From Drechslerella dactyloides (taxonomy: Eukaryota; Ascomycota; Orbiliomycetes; Orbiliales; Orbiliaceae), in NCBI GenBank assembly GCA_020064725.1, contig JAGTWJ010000019.1, positions 1,364,001 through 1,428,000 on the forward strand: a DNA stretch of 64,000 bases, written 5' to 3'. How positions within the stretch are numbered: position 1 is the first letter of the stretch; each line of letters starts with the position of its first letter. The notes under the pieces were generated by a model. The model was not told the DNA's origin and did no database searches. It worked only from the letters and a program-made list of their open reading frames with translations. The position numbers and the translations under genes were made by a program. Positions 21,856 through 33,677 of this stretch are shown one piece after another.

Positions 21856-24048
21856 CTATAGATCACCCTGATTCTGCCTCGGATGTCGTAGCCGGTGCTG
21901 ATCTTCGAAATACTCCGCGTCCGCCTCGTCCTCGTTTTGGTCGACGACCGTCGACGTACCGCCGGATCCAGGTGTATAATCATCTACTTCCTGAGAGCCG
22001 CTGCTCGTCGGGGTTTCAAAGTCGCTGGAATGTTCGCTGATCTGCTCGACCACACGTTCTGGGTCTTCCTCATCATCGGGTGGCGGCAGCGGTTGACGGT
22101 TCCGACGACGTCGGCCAGCGGGGATGGCATTGGCGTTAGCGTTGGGATCGGGTCCGAATATACGGGTACTAAGGTCGCTCATAAACTCCGGGTCGAATTG
22201 TAGGAGATCCTGTCGCTGGAACGGGGACAGGTCGTCGAGGAGGATGTTCCGCACCGGCTGGTTTAATAAACCGGGTCGTTGTGGTATGTTCACAGGCGGA
22301 AAGTCTGCCAGCTCCTGCTCCGTATCGAGCGCCGGTATCTCTTGAATGTAAGACGGCTGTATGATAATCTCGCCGTTGGAATCGAGCAATTCGGGTATGT
22401 TAACGGCACTCTGGACCTCTGAGCCGGCATAGCTCACGGGCGCGGAAGACGGGTCTCGCTCTTGTGTCTCCCGGTTGGCCGCCCAGTCCCCGTACCACTG
22501 CCGCAGGATACGGAACGTCGCGACGTTCCACTGCTGCATCATCTCCGTCATCTTGTACCACACCAACTTATCGTCCGCTGCCTGGAACGACACCTGCAGC
22601 GTCGGCAGGTGGTCGACGGCGTCGATGTCCCGGTATTCGAGACTGGCGTGGCCGAGCGTGCCGAGCGGGAGACCTTGCCTGCTCTCTTCGTAGCGGCGGA
22701 AGATATCCCTGGCGACGAGGAGGGAACCCATGTTCTGTATGACGTCCCCCTCGAGCGCGGCGTACAGTCCGTCTTTATCAGCTTCGGTGTCCCAGATTTC
22801 GTGCAGGCCGTCGAGGGGTATCTCTACGCTGTCGATGACGGCCGTGGCGGCGGCGGGGACGAGCGATTGCTGGAGCGGCCGCTCGAGAATGTCGTCGAGG
22901 GCGGTTGCGAGCTCGTCGGCCATTTCCGTCGTGACCTGCTGTGTGGGTGGTAAATTTGGGATCTCGTCGGCTTCGTCGCCCGGCGCTGGAACGGCGTTGA
23001 GTTCGGTGGCGGGGATGATCCGCCCGCGGCCGTTGATGAACTCGAGCACGTCGCCGGTGGGGAGTTGGACCGTATACCGGACCGTACCATCGGGCAGGAC
23101 GTCCTCGTTAAGGTTGTTGTTCAGCGTTACTTCTGGCGCGCCATTGTCGCCGTTCTCCTCGACGATGTCGATTATCGGCGGTACTTCCTCCTGATTCTCC
23201 TGGTCTAGATCCTCGTCCGTGATGTTGTCAAGGTCTGGAAGGCCGTAACCTACCCGCAGCTCTGCATTCAGCCGCAGGTCAGTCCCGGGTTCCGGCGCCG
23301 GAAGGTACAGCTGGTCCCCCTCGATCCCGACCATCCCGTTAATCACCCTCATCAGCGTACCCGACAGCTCCGGCACGCGGGCCTGCGGGTTCACCGCCGT
23401 CTCCAGGACCTCGCGGAGGAACATCTGTATGTAGCGGCGGTCCGTCAGGCCCTCGTAGGGGATACCATTATACCATTGCAGCGCGTTCTGGTGATACTCT
23501 CTACGATTGTCGTTGGCCCAGTAGACGATGGACCCCTCGAGTCTATCTCGTGGGATGCCCCTGAATATCCCGCCGCGGCCCAGCTCGCCGTCGATTCTCA
23601 CGCCGCGCCACGATTTGGACACCGTGCTTCGTATGCGCGCCGGCTGGGCCAGGTCGTCCAGCTGCTTGAAATCCGCAACATGCAAACCGCGAAGCACGGA
23701 TCGTCCCAGGACCATGGCCGCAAGGGGCGGTCCACGCACATCGCTACCCGCGGTCTGTCCGCACCGAGTGTCCGGGTAGATTGCTATCGCCATCGTGGCA
23801 GGCTCCTGGGGCCGATTCCAGACGATGAAGCCATCGAGCGGCTGCTTTTTCGCAGCATCGTTCAGGACGACGCATTCGCCAGGGATGGTCTGGTCTCTCG
23901 CCTGGCTGTTGAGGACTGGGTTCTTCCGCGCGAACCAGTAGAAGCCGTTGCGGAAGGCGACGTTGTCCCACCAGGCGGATACATTTGCGAGAAGCTGAGC
24001 GAGCACCAGCAGGTGGGCGAGTGTGTAGACGTTGGCTCTGGCAAACAT
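21856..24048 (-). CDS. Hypothetical secreted protein, 730 aa, single exon
   Basis: I do not recognise the family. The frame begins at an ATG and opens with a clear signal peptide (MFARANVYTLAHLLVLAQ, cleavage after about residue 25, SAWW). The mature part has a mixed-charge N-terminal region with a few cysteines (PGECVVLND, DTRCGQTAG), a section with GRVIPATELNAVPAPG-like Pro/Glu-rich linkers, and a helical region around 440-540 (VARDIFRRYEESRQG, KLVWYKMTEMMQQWN). The C-terminus is acidic, proline-rich and low-complexity (PPPDDEEDPERVVEQ; YTPGSGGTSTVVD). No GPI signal or transmembrane segment is visible. Long, intron-free, with high G/C at third positions like its neighbours. It sits tail to tail with the ankyrin gene. 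A role in the cell wall or extracellular space is inference from the signal peptide only. Confidence 0.75.
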   Translation of the reverse strand: MFARANVYTLAHLLVLAQLLANVSAWWDNVAFRNGFYWFARKNPVLNSQARDQTIPGECVVLNDAAKKQPLDGFIVWNRPQEPATMAIAIYPDTRCGQTAGSDVRGPPLAAMVLGRSVLRGLHVADFKQLDDLAQPARIRSTVSKSWRGVRIDGELGRGGIFRGIPRDRLEGSIVYWANDNRREYHQNALQWYNGIPYEGLTDRRYIQMFLREVLETAVNPQARVPELSGTLMRVINGMVGIEGDQLYLPAPEPGTDLRLNAELRVGYGLPDLDNITDEDLDQENQEEVPPIIDIVEENGDNGAPEVTLNNNLNEDVLPDGTVRYTVQLPTGDVLEFINGRGRIIPATELNAVPAPGDEADEIPNLPPTQQVTTEMADELATALDDILERPLQQSLVPAAATAVIDSVEIPLDGLHEIWDTEADKDGLYAALEGDVIQNMGSLLVARDIFRRYEESRQGLPLGTLGHASLEYRDIDAVDHLPTLQVSFQAADDKLVWYKMTEMMQQWNVATFRILRQWYGDWAANRETQERDPSSAPVSYAGSEVQSAVNIPELLDSNGEIIIQPSYIQEIPALDTEQELADFPPVNIPQRPGLLNQPVRNILLDDLSPFQRQDLLQFDPEFMSDLSTRIFGPDPNANANAIPAGRRRRNRQPLPPPDDEEDPERVVEQISEHSSDFETPTSSGSQEVDDYTPGSGGTSTVVDQNEDEADAEYFEDQHRLRHPRQNQGDL

Positions 24049-24812
24049 TATGCGGTATCACCGTCCATGGGTACCGATGTATCGTCGTGTGCCATGCCGC
24101 GCACGTGGGTTCCCTGCCTGGACTACATCGACGGATTATCCGTGCTCTTATTGCCTCAATCTGTGATGGCAGTAGAGGCGATAACTTGCTCCTTTGGCCG
24201 CGTGCATACCCCGATATTAGCTTTGCGCTCGATTAGGACTGTTCCAATTGGAGGCGTAGATGGCTACGAAACCGTACGTACCATCTTCTTGAAGCCGTGA
24301 ACCTAGGATTTGTTGTATCTGTTGCAATTTTTGGACCGCGCTACGAAATCGGCTACTTATTTCCCGGCTGTGTCACGGCCGAGTAAGCTAAGCTTCACAG
24401 ACTGGTGAGAATGTCTGACTAGCCTGCTGGCCTGAAAACAAAAGAATGCCAATTAATTGTAGGTATCTATCACTTTTAGTCAAGAGCCTAAAGTAAGGTA
24501 CATCGGGCACACGGGCGCGGTCCAACTATAAGAATTGGGGAAATCCACGTAGCTTCCTCCTTCAACCTCACTTCCGCACATCCACTTATGACTCTGCCTG
24601 ATATGCTTTCCCTTAGCAAGCTCGGTCCTCAATCTCGTTCATCCATGCGTGCATGCAGCAGCGTGCTGATAAAAATTATGCGTCTAGTTGTTGAGTAATT
24701 TGCGTTAAATCAAAACGTAAGGATCTGCCAAATATGCGCCTTGTGAATCTACCTTCGAAGCCATGCCGGCGAGCGTAGTATCGATTCTCCGTGAACAAAG
24801 CAAAGAAAAGTT
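24049..24812. other. Intergenic region between secreted protein and RLI1
   Basis: Promoter side of the secreted-protein gene and 3' side of RLI1. No motif-bearing frame; the plus-strand frame that runs into 24300 is a shadow of the secreted-protein gene. Confidence 0.5.
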
Positions 24813-27068
24813 TTAGGAAGATTCCTCAAGGAAGAACTGCCAAGTGGTGAATATTAGCAACTGTTTGGCCGTAGTTGGGAATAAGTAGACTTACGTAGTT
24901 TCCTTGAAGCTTCTGTTCCTGGTCAAGCTGGCTGTTCAGCTTGTTGATACGAGGACGGAAAGAAACAGGATCACGACGGAAGCTTTTGATCACACTGTAG
25001 TTAGCATCTTGTAACAAAGAAATTGTGCGTCGGTGTATAGTGCACTTACGTGACATCCAGAGACTTCAGGAACTGATTGCAGCCGGTGAGTAGCGACTGT
25101 GGCTTCGTCGCTTTAGCCTTGATGGACGGCTGGCCCTCGAACACGATAACCCGATCCGCCAAGTAAGTGGCCATGATGAAATCGTGCTCGACGATAAACG
25201 CGGTCTTCTTGGCGTGCATGATGAATCGCTTGATGACCCTCGCGGCAATGATACGCTGCTCGGAATCGAGGTAGGCGGACGGCTCGTCGATGACATAGAT
25301 ATCGGCCGGCTTTCCCAAGCTCAGCACGATGGCCACTCTTTGCAGCTCACCACCGGACAGATTGCCGACTTCTTGGTCGATGAAATCGTCAATCTTGAGT
25401 GGCTTGTACACGTCGGTCTGGAACTGAGGGTTCAAGAAGGATGCCTTGATTCTCTTGAAGAACAGCTGTCGCACAGTTCCCGGGAATTTGCCCGTGATAG
25501 TCTGAGGCTTCAGCGAGATGGACAGCTGGGGCACCTTGTTGGACTCTGCATCTGGTTGGTCGAGACCCGCTAGGAGCTTGCAGAAAGTCGTCTTTCCGGT
25601 TCCGTTTTCACCCATCATGACAATGATTTCCGAGTCTGTGAATTCACCGGAGTCGATCGACAGAGAGAAGTCGCCCTGAGTCTTTGTCATCTTGGGGTAT
25701 TTGAATGCTCTGGACCTGTCGCTCTGGAACTCGTCTGCCGCCTCCGATATTCTGAATTGCAAAGATTCCTCTCTGAACCGCAAGTTTTCCGTTGGGATGT
25801 TTCCATCCAAGAAGATGTTGATGCCTTCTCGCACGGACGCAGGTAGCGTCACGACACCGTATACGGCTGGTTGACCGTAGAGCACGCAGATAAAGTCGGA
25901 GAGATAGTCGAGGACGGACAAATCGTGCTCCACCACAATGACGTATCCCTGGTCGTTTTCTTGGACAATCTCCCGAATAGTATTGGCGGCCTTGAGACGC
26001 TGCTTGATATCGAGGAAAGACGACGGCTCATCAAACATGTATCTGGACCCCAGTCAGCAAAATGGAGCTTTAGCGGGTACCCAGGCGACTTACACGTCGG
26101 CTTTCTGCACAACAGCCATTCCGATGGCGAAACGCTGTAGCTCTCCGCCGGACAGCAATGTCACGTCACGATCCATAAATTGCGTGAGTTCTGCCCCAAA
26201 AACATCCGTCAGCAAGCCTGTGAGATCCACCAATCACTACAGCGAGCGCATACCTAAGACCTCGGCGGCATGATCGAGGACATTTCTGTCGTTCTTGCTC
26301 TCCAACATTTCTCTTACGGTCTTCGACTTCCCCTTCAACGCCTTTGCCAGCTGATCCACATACTGAGGCTTGATAATCGCCTTCAAATGCTCCTCCAGCA
26401 GCCTCAAGAAGTAGTTCTGCAACTCGCTACCGCGGAAGTACTTGAGCACCTCCTCCCATGTCGGCGGGTTTTCGTACCGGCCCAAATTGGGATCGAGCTT
26501 GCCCGCTAGGATCTTCAGCGCCGTACTCTTCCCGATACCGTTCGTGCCGACGAGTCCGAGCACCTGGCCTGGGCGCGGGGTCGGCAGCCTGTGCAGCTTG
26601 AACGAGTTGGCCGAGTAGCGGTGGGTGACCTGCGTCTCGAGGTTGGTCGGCAGGTTGATGATGTGGATGGCGCCGAAGGGACATTTCTTAGGACAGATAC
26701 CGCAGCCGATACACAGGCGTTCGGAGATGAAGGCGATCTTGGACTCAGGAGTGACTTCGATGCAAAGCTTGCCGGTCCGCACGACAGGGCAGGACTTTCG
26801 GCATTCTTGTCGGCATTTCTATAGGGACAATTGGCGGCTTGTTAGCGCAGCAGCGGGGTAGAAGCGGCGTCGTAGTGCTGGGGTACCTTTGGTTTACACT
26901 GTAGCGAAAGAGGACAGTTAGCAGAAGCTCGAACAGATGGCAGGGACGATGGAAGCTGACCTTATCGCTGCTCACGATAGCGATACTGCGCACGATCGAG
27001 TGTTAGCATGCTGCTTCTCCGTGGATTGAAGCTGAATTGAGCGCATACCGGGTGAGCTTATCAGCCAT
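24813..27068 (-). CDS. rli1: ABCE1/Rli1, iron-sulfur ABC ATPase for ribosome recycling
   Basis: Essential ATPase that splits ribosomes after termination and acts in 40S maturation. Eight exons on the minus strand: 27068-27049 (20 nt), 26985-26961 (25 nt), 26898-26887 (12 nt), 26818-26254, 26190-26094, 26042-25050, 24982-24895 and 24836-24813, giving 607 aa (yeast 608). Two 4Fe-4S clusters: CKPKKCRQECRKSCP and CIGCGICPKKCPF. NBD1: GTNGIGKST, LSGGELQRFAIGM, VYMFDEPSSFLD. NBD2: GENGTGKTT, LSGGELQRVAIVL, IYVIDEPSAYLDSEQR. The C-terminus is FRRDPVSFRPRINKLN to GNYFFLEESS. For exon 7 the acceptor ending at 24983 gives the family sequence LDVTFRRDP; the upstream TACAG at 24995 would insert VIKS in frame and lies only about 5 nt from the branch A. 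The first three exons total 57 nt. Confidence 0.95.
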
Positions 27069-28329
27069 GGCGACCTAAGATCCCGCACGATAACGGCGGC
27101 GTAAAGCGATGATTCGACAGTGGGTAGATAGACTTCGAGATGCGAACGACAAGACGGACGCCGAAGACCTTGACAGAGAGCGGTTGCTGTCAGAGACAGA
27201 GCGGTGGTCTGGGGTAAGCAACAAGCTCTCGGCGGCGGCGAGCGTCTTTGTTGTTGCTGAGCTGTTGTCTTTTTTTCTGCCCACCTTGTGGAATTTTTTC
27301 GTGGTCGAGGCGAAAACGGGAATGTTTGCTCGACGTCACAGGCGGCAGCGAATGAGAGCAGACGTAATTCTAACTGGTGACGGGGTTTACTGCGATGAGA
27401 TATTTAAAGAGTGTTACAGCGGATTAGGTATGGGGAACCGATGACATGGAGTATGTGGACTCGATCCAAGCCGCACTTTTGACATATTACTGGCCGGGGT
27501 GATACATATGGAGCTCTACAAATGTTTCTTCGTGTATCGATCTTATTGGCTTTATACACTTGGAGACATCTCGAATTCAGGGCGCATTTCAGCTGACAAG
27601 ATCTGACCTATTCGCTGTTGAAGACGAAAGATCTTTACGCCTTTGTCCACCGAACGGGAATTAAGCAGAACGTATTCATACATCAGAGCGGCAATCAGAT
27701 TCTGATGAAGCCGAAGATATTGGTCCGCTGTATGTTTATGGGAGATGGCCTGTGAGATCCTGACTGGAAGGATGTCCATTCCAGTCAAAATGAATCATGG
27801 TGATACATGTATCATCTGCGAGGCGGCACTGACCGAACTACTCTTGTTCAGAAAGGAAAAAAGATACTTTGAGGAATAGTATGCTGCATTTCTTAGGATG
27901 GTTAGTAGTATAAGGGGAGCATAACGTACAAGCCTTCATCATATCGATTTGGCACCTCAACTATCCTACTGTCCCCGCTACTGGGTGGCGAGGCGCGTTG
28001 ATGTCGTGTGCTTGCTGTTCCGCTACATCAACAGTATCGATACCATCATTGCAAGGGAAGTCGCAGACTACGCACCACTGATCCATCTTTCCTTCCTTCC
28101 TCCTGTTCGTTCGTGCTTTCTTCAAATCCTGACCCGTTTGAATAGAAGACAAAAGAATATAAAAACGTAAATAGGAACAATCATAGAATGATAACGATGA
28201 GCATCTCTCTGTGGTGAAAGACGTAATTAGAATACAAAGAGCACATAACAGAACAATATACCTAAGGATGCCCACACAGCTCTGTGTCTTCGCACAAGAT
28301 GGTCACGTACGGGTTGTTTTTCTGAGCTC
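27069..28329. other. Intergenic region between RLI1 promoter and PRP40 3' end
   Basis: About 1.26 kb. The first few hundred bases (27069-27350) form the RLI1 promoter. Small frames such as that on the minus strand near 27552-27788 show no family features or splice context that I trust. No gene is called. Confidence 0.5.
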
Positions 28330-31300
28330 TCATTCTGCAATTTCGCCTTCTTCGCTGGAGTTGTCACCTCCGCCAGCAGCGGCTGGCGCCGCAGCGGACG
28401 TGCGGGCGGGTGCTGGAGCTGCGGCCGGCTCGGTCGGGTCGTCACCGTAGTTCAGATTGACAGCCTTTCCAAGTTCCTTGGGCGTCGGCTTGTCGTAATG
28501 CTCGTCTCGAGTAGGCGGTCTACCATCCAGGGGAAGCCGTTCAAAAGAACCTCGCTCATGTCGCGAACGCTACACAGCAATTAGAATACGCTATTCGTAT
28601 TCCATTTTTGGGCGTTTATGACTTACCTTTGCTTCTCGTCTGGCGATGTCACTCTCTTCGCCGGGACTGAGAGGGCGCGTGCGACGGCGAGGGATGCCGT
28701 TTCCAAAGTCCTCGCGGTCCCTGGCCCTGAATGATCTTTCGCGCTCCTCTTCTCGCTCACGCCTTTCTCTCTCGTAGATACTCACATTCGCAGAATGCCG
28801 AGCCTCTCTCTCGCGCTCCCTCTCTTCTCGATCCCGTTCCCAGTACACATCACGCTCACGTTCTCGCTCGAATCGTTCCCTGTCCCTATCTCGGTCACGA
28901 TCCCGGTCACGTTCGCGTTCGCGTTCACGTTCACGTTCACGGTCTCGATCTCGGTCTCGGTCTCGCTCGCGTTCACGCTCACGTTCACTTCTTTCGCGTT
29001 CGCTTCGTTCGCGTTCACCCCTTTCGCGTTCACCTCGTTCGCGCTCCCGCTCACGGTCGCTTCGGCCTCCTGGGAATGAAGTGCCAGATTTGAGATGTTG
29101 TCTCTCGCGTTCGCCGGCTGCACGTCGGCGCTCTGCTTCGTACGCATCCGGCTCGGGGGTGCGGTGACTGCCGCGGTGCCCATTACGGTCTCTGTCGCGA
29201 TCCTTTTCGCGTTCGCGCTCTCGTTCCGCACGGTGGCGATCTCTGCTATCGTGTTCGCGGGGTGTTCGGGCTCTTTCACGTTCGCGATCTGTCTTGTCGG
29301 TTCGCTCGATCCGCTCGGCTCCTCGGCTACCTTTTCGTTCTTTGCGATCTGGCTCACGGTCGTCATCCAGTTTCTCTTTCAAGCGTCGAATGAACTTATC
29401 AAACGCGGACTGACGCAGTTCCTCCGAATCTAAAGCTTTAAATTCCTCCAACTTCAATAGACGAGGCCGGATCTGCGCCCAAGTGTCGTTGACAGAAACT
29501 GGTGGGTCGAGATGCTTGATGGCAGAACGAAGGGCGTCGATTCGCCGTCTCTGCTGGCGGTCTGCTTGGTGTCGATCTTCCTCGTTACGCTTGACGGATT
29601 TTTCATGAATCTATCTAACGGTCAGCTGATTTTTGTCTGAAGCTGTTGACTGAAGAGGCATACCTTATCGAATACTGCAGCAAAATCTTCATGTGACCAT
29701 TGAGCAGTACGCGAGTCTGAACGTAAAGTATGAATGAATTCGTCGAGGTTGGTCTTGGGCGATACCTGAAACCTTCTCTCCTGTAGGCAGAGAAACTGTC
29801 AGTAATAGGTCTTACAGAGATCCTTCGTGAATGCAGAACTTACTTCCAGAATATCCATAACAATATTTTTCTTGCTGCGGACCTCGCGTTCAATGTCCTC
29901 AACCTTGTCCCAGAAGAGATCGAGCGGCGTAGAGCCAGACTGGCCTAGCATATTATCATATCGCTCGTCATCCTTGATCAAAGGGTGAATTTCTTTCCAT
30001 TTGCAGCCCGATCGAATCTTTCCGTTCGCTTGTAGTTCGTCCAGGAGAGCCTAAACCATGTTAGCAACCTTGTCAAGGAGGATTCTGTTCATGTTGAACA
30101 TACGACAAACGCTTCGCGGTTTTTGCGTTCTCTTCGCTGTTTCATCTGCTTCTGTTTTTGCCGATTGTCGTTCGAGCTACGTTCGAGGAACTTGATGTGG
30201 CTCTCAAACACGTTCAGAACGTCCAGTTTAGAGAGCACCTGGAATTTCGATTCAGACTTGAAGCTTTCATTTTCCCGAATGAGGCCTTGGGCTTCTGACC
30301 AGCGAGTATATGGTTCAAGATTCATCGACTTGAGCAGACCAGCCAAATCGTCAAGCGCCTGCCTCTTCTCGGCTGCTTCCCGTTCCTGTTCCTCTTTCCG
30401 TAACTCGAGAATGTATTCTTCGAACAGCGAGCGACGTTCGCCATCATCGGCAGCGGAGCGGAATATGGTCTCTCCCTCAATGTACTTGCGGGCAGTTCTG
30501 CAATACAAATCTAGTCAGCTACTAGGCTAAGGGATCGTCTGGTATCCGGGATTACTGACCTCCAGCGAGTGTAGTACTTGATCTCTGGGTGACTTTTCAA
30601 CATGGTGGTAAAATCTTGACGCAATTTCGTCATCCGATCCTTCTGTTTCTCGAGATCTTGCATGCGAAGTTCGGCGGTATACTTCTCAAAGGCTGCCTTT
30701 CGGTCTTTAGGGTCCTTGATTGCTCGGTACGCAGACTCCTTGATGACAAGTTTCAGGGCTTGCTCCCAGGAGGAGTCGGGTCCTATGTTATTCTTCTTGA
30801 GTAGCTTGAAGAAAGCGGCTTCAGCATCGGCATAGTTCTGATACTGGGATTCGTTCTTGTCACCCAATGTATTCGCAAAAGCGGCTGCTCTCGCAGGGTT
30901 AACGTTATCAGGCAAAGAAGCTCCGGGTCGCTCGGCTGGAGGATGGTCGTCCCGGTCTCGTTCGACTCGCTCGCGTTCCCGATGAGGGCCCGAAGGCTGA
31001 TATATCGAATTATTAAAGTTTGACATGCCGCCTGTGACGAACTGCGGCGCCGGAGGGAGGGTGGGTAGTTTCTGGGCTGATTCGACAGCGACTCTGAAGG
31101 AGTCTGGCATGTCCCAAACACTCTGCTTCGTTTCGACATGCGACCTAGAGCGGTGTATCGTTAGTTGTGCATTCGTGACCGGAGTCTGCGGGAATCGAAT
31201 GCATACCAGTACTTCTTCCCCTCTGGTGTCGTGTACTCTCGCCATGGCTGCCCAGCAATCGCGCGCTATATGTTCTCAATCAGCATCTTGGGTTCGGATT

Positions 31301-31441
31301 GGGGGGTGAAAGTTGGGATCATCCTACCTCCAAAGGAGCCATCATTTCCAATGGTTTCTGCCATTGTGTCGCCTTGGTTTGACTATTGTAATAGTATGTC
31401 TTCCCATCCGGGGCGCGAGCCTCCTGCCAAAGGGTCGACAT
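28330..31441 (-). CDS. prp40: Pre-mRNA-processing protein Prp40 (U1 snRNP; WW and FF domains) with long RE/RD-rich tail
   Basis: U1 snRNP component bridging the 5' splice site to branch-point factors and to the polymerase II tail. Eight exons: 31441-31328, 31265-31207, 31144-30560, 30497-30104, 30050-29844, 29780-29664, 29610-28627 and 28569-28330, all in phase, 899 aa. WW1 is in exon 1 (LWQEARAPDG, YYYNSQTKATQWQKP). WW2 spans exons 2-3 (PWREYTTPEGKKYW joined to SHVETKQSVWDMP). FF domains follow, with hallmark segments such as FFKLLKKNNIGPDSSWEQAL, RSLFEEYILELR, WKEIHPLIKDDERYDNML and TWAQIRPRLL. Exon 7 carries roughly 200 residues dominated by Arg-Glu/Arg-Asp repeats, an SR-like addition longer than in yeast Prp40 (583 aa). 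It ends with an acidic EEGEIAE. Divergent to TRS65. Confidence 0.94.
28850..29060 (-). repeat. Coding RE/RD hexanucleotide repeat tract in PRP40
   Basis: Degenerate CGTGAA/CGCGAC-type codon pairs repeat through this stretch and encode alternating Arg-Glu and Arg-Asp. Because the unit is a multiple of three, length changes would keep the frame. Confidence 0.8.
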
Positions 31442-31841
31442 CGTCGCTGATCGTGCGCGTCCCGGATCCTGTAAGTCGCGTGAATTATCCGGCAGAGACA
31501 GTCAGGTTCGGCTATGTGTATTGGAGAATTGGTATCGACGGTCCACGTCGCGATGACGGCAGTCCCGATAGTTTCAAGACAGGCGTAGCAGGCGGGTGTC
31601 GAGCGGTGGGATGGTTGATGGTGGGAAGAAAAAAGGGAAAGGGACGTTTGCTGTAGCCGACCAGGATAGCAGGCCCGCCTTAGCGCACAACACATTTATT
31701 GCGCCTGGCGGAACCTACTCCATCCACCGGCCTCCAGCATAACTGCGGCATCTTGCAACTGCTTACGCGACACAACAGCAGGACTGGGAGGCCAATCGGA
31801 AGGCGAAGGAGGTCTGCGTCGATGATTCAAGTCGGATCCGA
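31442..31841. promoter_or_regulatory. Bidirectional promoter region PRP40 / TRS65
   Basis: Exactly 400 bp separates the two start codons of divergently transcribed housekeeping genes, so both promoters must share or adjoin this interval. No clear TATA box is seen. Confidence 0.6.
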
Positions 31842-33677
31842 ATGGCTAGTCCCGGCAGCATCGGGCCCTCACGCCGTGGTCACAGACGGACCATAAGCAC
31901 AGATATCGTCGAGAAGGCGCGCCTGAAGGTCTTCATTGCCGAGGACAGCAGTCTTGATATCGAAGCATTTCTGAACAGCAAGCAGAACGCGAAGCGCCTC
32001 AGCGTTCAGAGCCCCGCGGACCTCGTACAATCGGTGCCGGCACTGGATACGCTAGGGCAAAGGCAACATCTCTTCTTTGGTTTGTTCGCATTCCCTATCA
32101 TCATGCTACTTTCCAACGAAGCTCTGCTGACCGGCGTACAGATGAGGATGTGCCCGTCTTCATCGCCTTGCAGATATTCGGGATACAGGATGACTCGGTA
32201 TACCAATCATACAGCTCGCGGCTAGCGGTTTCGCTGGAAGTTACGGCTGTGGAAAACCAAGGCCCCCGCCGGCCAGACGGAACCAGGGCACCGGACGGGC
32301 CTATCCTACTATACCAGAAGACGATACAGGACAAAGATGGAGGACGGATACTATGGCGAGATGGAGATCTACGGCTAGCTATATGGAAGATAATGGTGCC
32401 GCTAGGTCATCCCAAAGCCAAACCGGTGAACCCAAGAGTCGTATTTTCGGCATCCGCGACTCTCAAACTGCTCAACCAGAATACGAGACTGCCGGAGAAC
32501 GAATATCTGTCGAGCAGGCAGGCTCTGAATGTCAACATTCTGGAGTCTTTTGGCGGGGAGTCGCCGGAGAAGCTCCCGTACCTGTCCGCCCTCCGTGTGT
32601 CTAGGGTTATCCCAACGCAGCCTGCCACGAAGGAATCGTTCAGTCCTTTGGGATATTCATCGAAGAAGTATTTCCCAATAGTCCCGGGACTCAACTTCAA
32701 GCTGCGGGGCAACAAGACACCGCGGAGGGCGAATACGGAGAATCTCTTCGCCCATCTTACCCTGGAAGTTACCCCACAGCTTGGCTGTAACTTTGAGATC
32801 CGCGATGTCGTCCTGGAATGCGGCGGTATGACGATTCCATCAATGGAAACATCTGAGAAGATGTTTCCGACAGTCCTGCAGGTGATGGACGAGATCACAT
32901 TTCTCTTCAAGATTCCCAATAAATCCAGCCTTTCCCAGCCCTCCAGCCTCCTCAAGCACATGGTTGTCAAGCTCAAAGGGCAGGCGATGATATCGGATAT
33001 CTGCAAGCCTCTAATCAGTACACACTGGGAAACCTCCATCGACTTCTCCTCCCGCCACCACGAAACCAGCACTGCAGCTGCGCCGGCGGCAACTCACCCT
33101 AACCCACCGTCTCTCCGTCTCTCGACCCGTCCGCTATCGTCTGGCTCTAATATTGGGGTGACCGTCGCAGAGCCGATGGGATTAACGATCACATTCACGG
33201 CAATGACGCTGAGCGTCCATCCGGGTGATATCTTCGCATGGCGAGTATTCGTGATGAACCGAAGCAGTCGCGCTAGGCGCCTAGCGCTACTGGTCCCACC
33301 AAAGCGACGCAAAGGTGAAGGCAAGATCTTGCCCAGCGTGCCTCACAACTTGACGGAGCCGGTCGTAGAGGACGCAGCGCTCTACTCGTCGTACAAGAGC
33401 CAGCATCTGGATGCCGTAGAGCTGATTCCTCTTGTCAACGATGTCAGGATAGGGTGAGTAGCCATCATGGATAATAATAAATTCCTTGCTCTCGAGTGCT
33501 AATGATGTTGTATTGTGTATTCGCAGACCGCTAGCTCCGAATGCTTGTCATACGGCAGAACTACGGTTTATAGCCCTGGCGACCGGGGTGCTCACTATCG
33601 AAGGGGTCAGGGTCGTGGACCTCATGACTAACGACATCACGGAGTGCAGAGAGCTGCCTACGGTTGTTTGTACATGA
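31842..33677 (+). CDS. trs65: TRAPP II complex subunit Trs65
   Basis: Subunit of TRAPP II, the Golgi tethering and Rab-exchange complex. Exons 31842-32079, 32142-33453 and 33527-33677 give 566 aa, about the size expected in filamentous fungi. Recognised by the FFDEDVPVFIALQIFG segment formed across intron 1, the long beta-rich middle (RLAVSLEVTAVE, NVNILESFGG, LPYLSALRVSRVIPTQPA) and the C-terminal immunoglobulin-like part (SVHPGDIFAWRVFVMNRS, FIALATGVLTIEGVRVVDL). The N-terminal 60 residues are less conserved and the start is the first in-frame ATG; translation could begin later. Assignment rests on overall similarity to Trs65-type proteins rather than a catalytic motif. Confidence 0.82.

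Noticed and set aside
22462..23194. Overlapping plus-strand frames of 83-163 codons
   Set aside because: Antisense to the single-exon secreted protein, no motif, several begin at non-ATG codons.
28731..29433. Plus-strand and alternate-frame repeats such as alternating Val-His and Phe-Ala
   Set aside because: Shadow readings of the Arg-Glu/Arg-Asp repeat of PRP40 in other frames.
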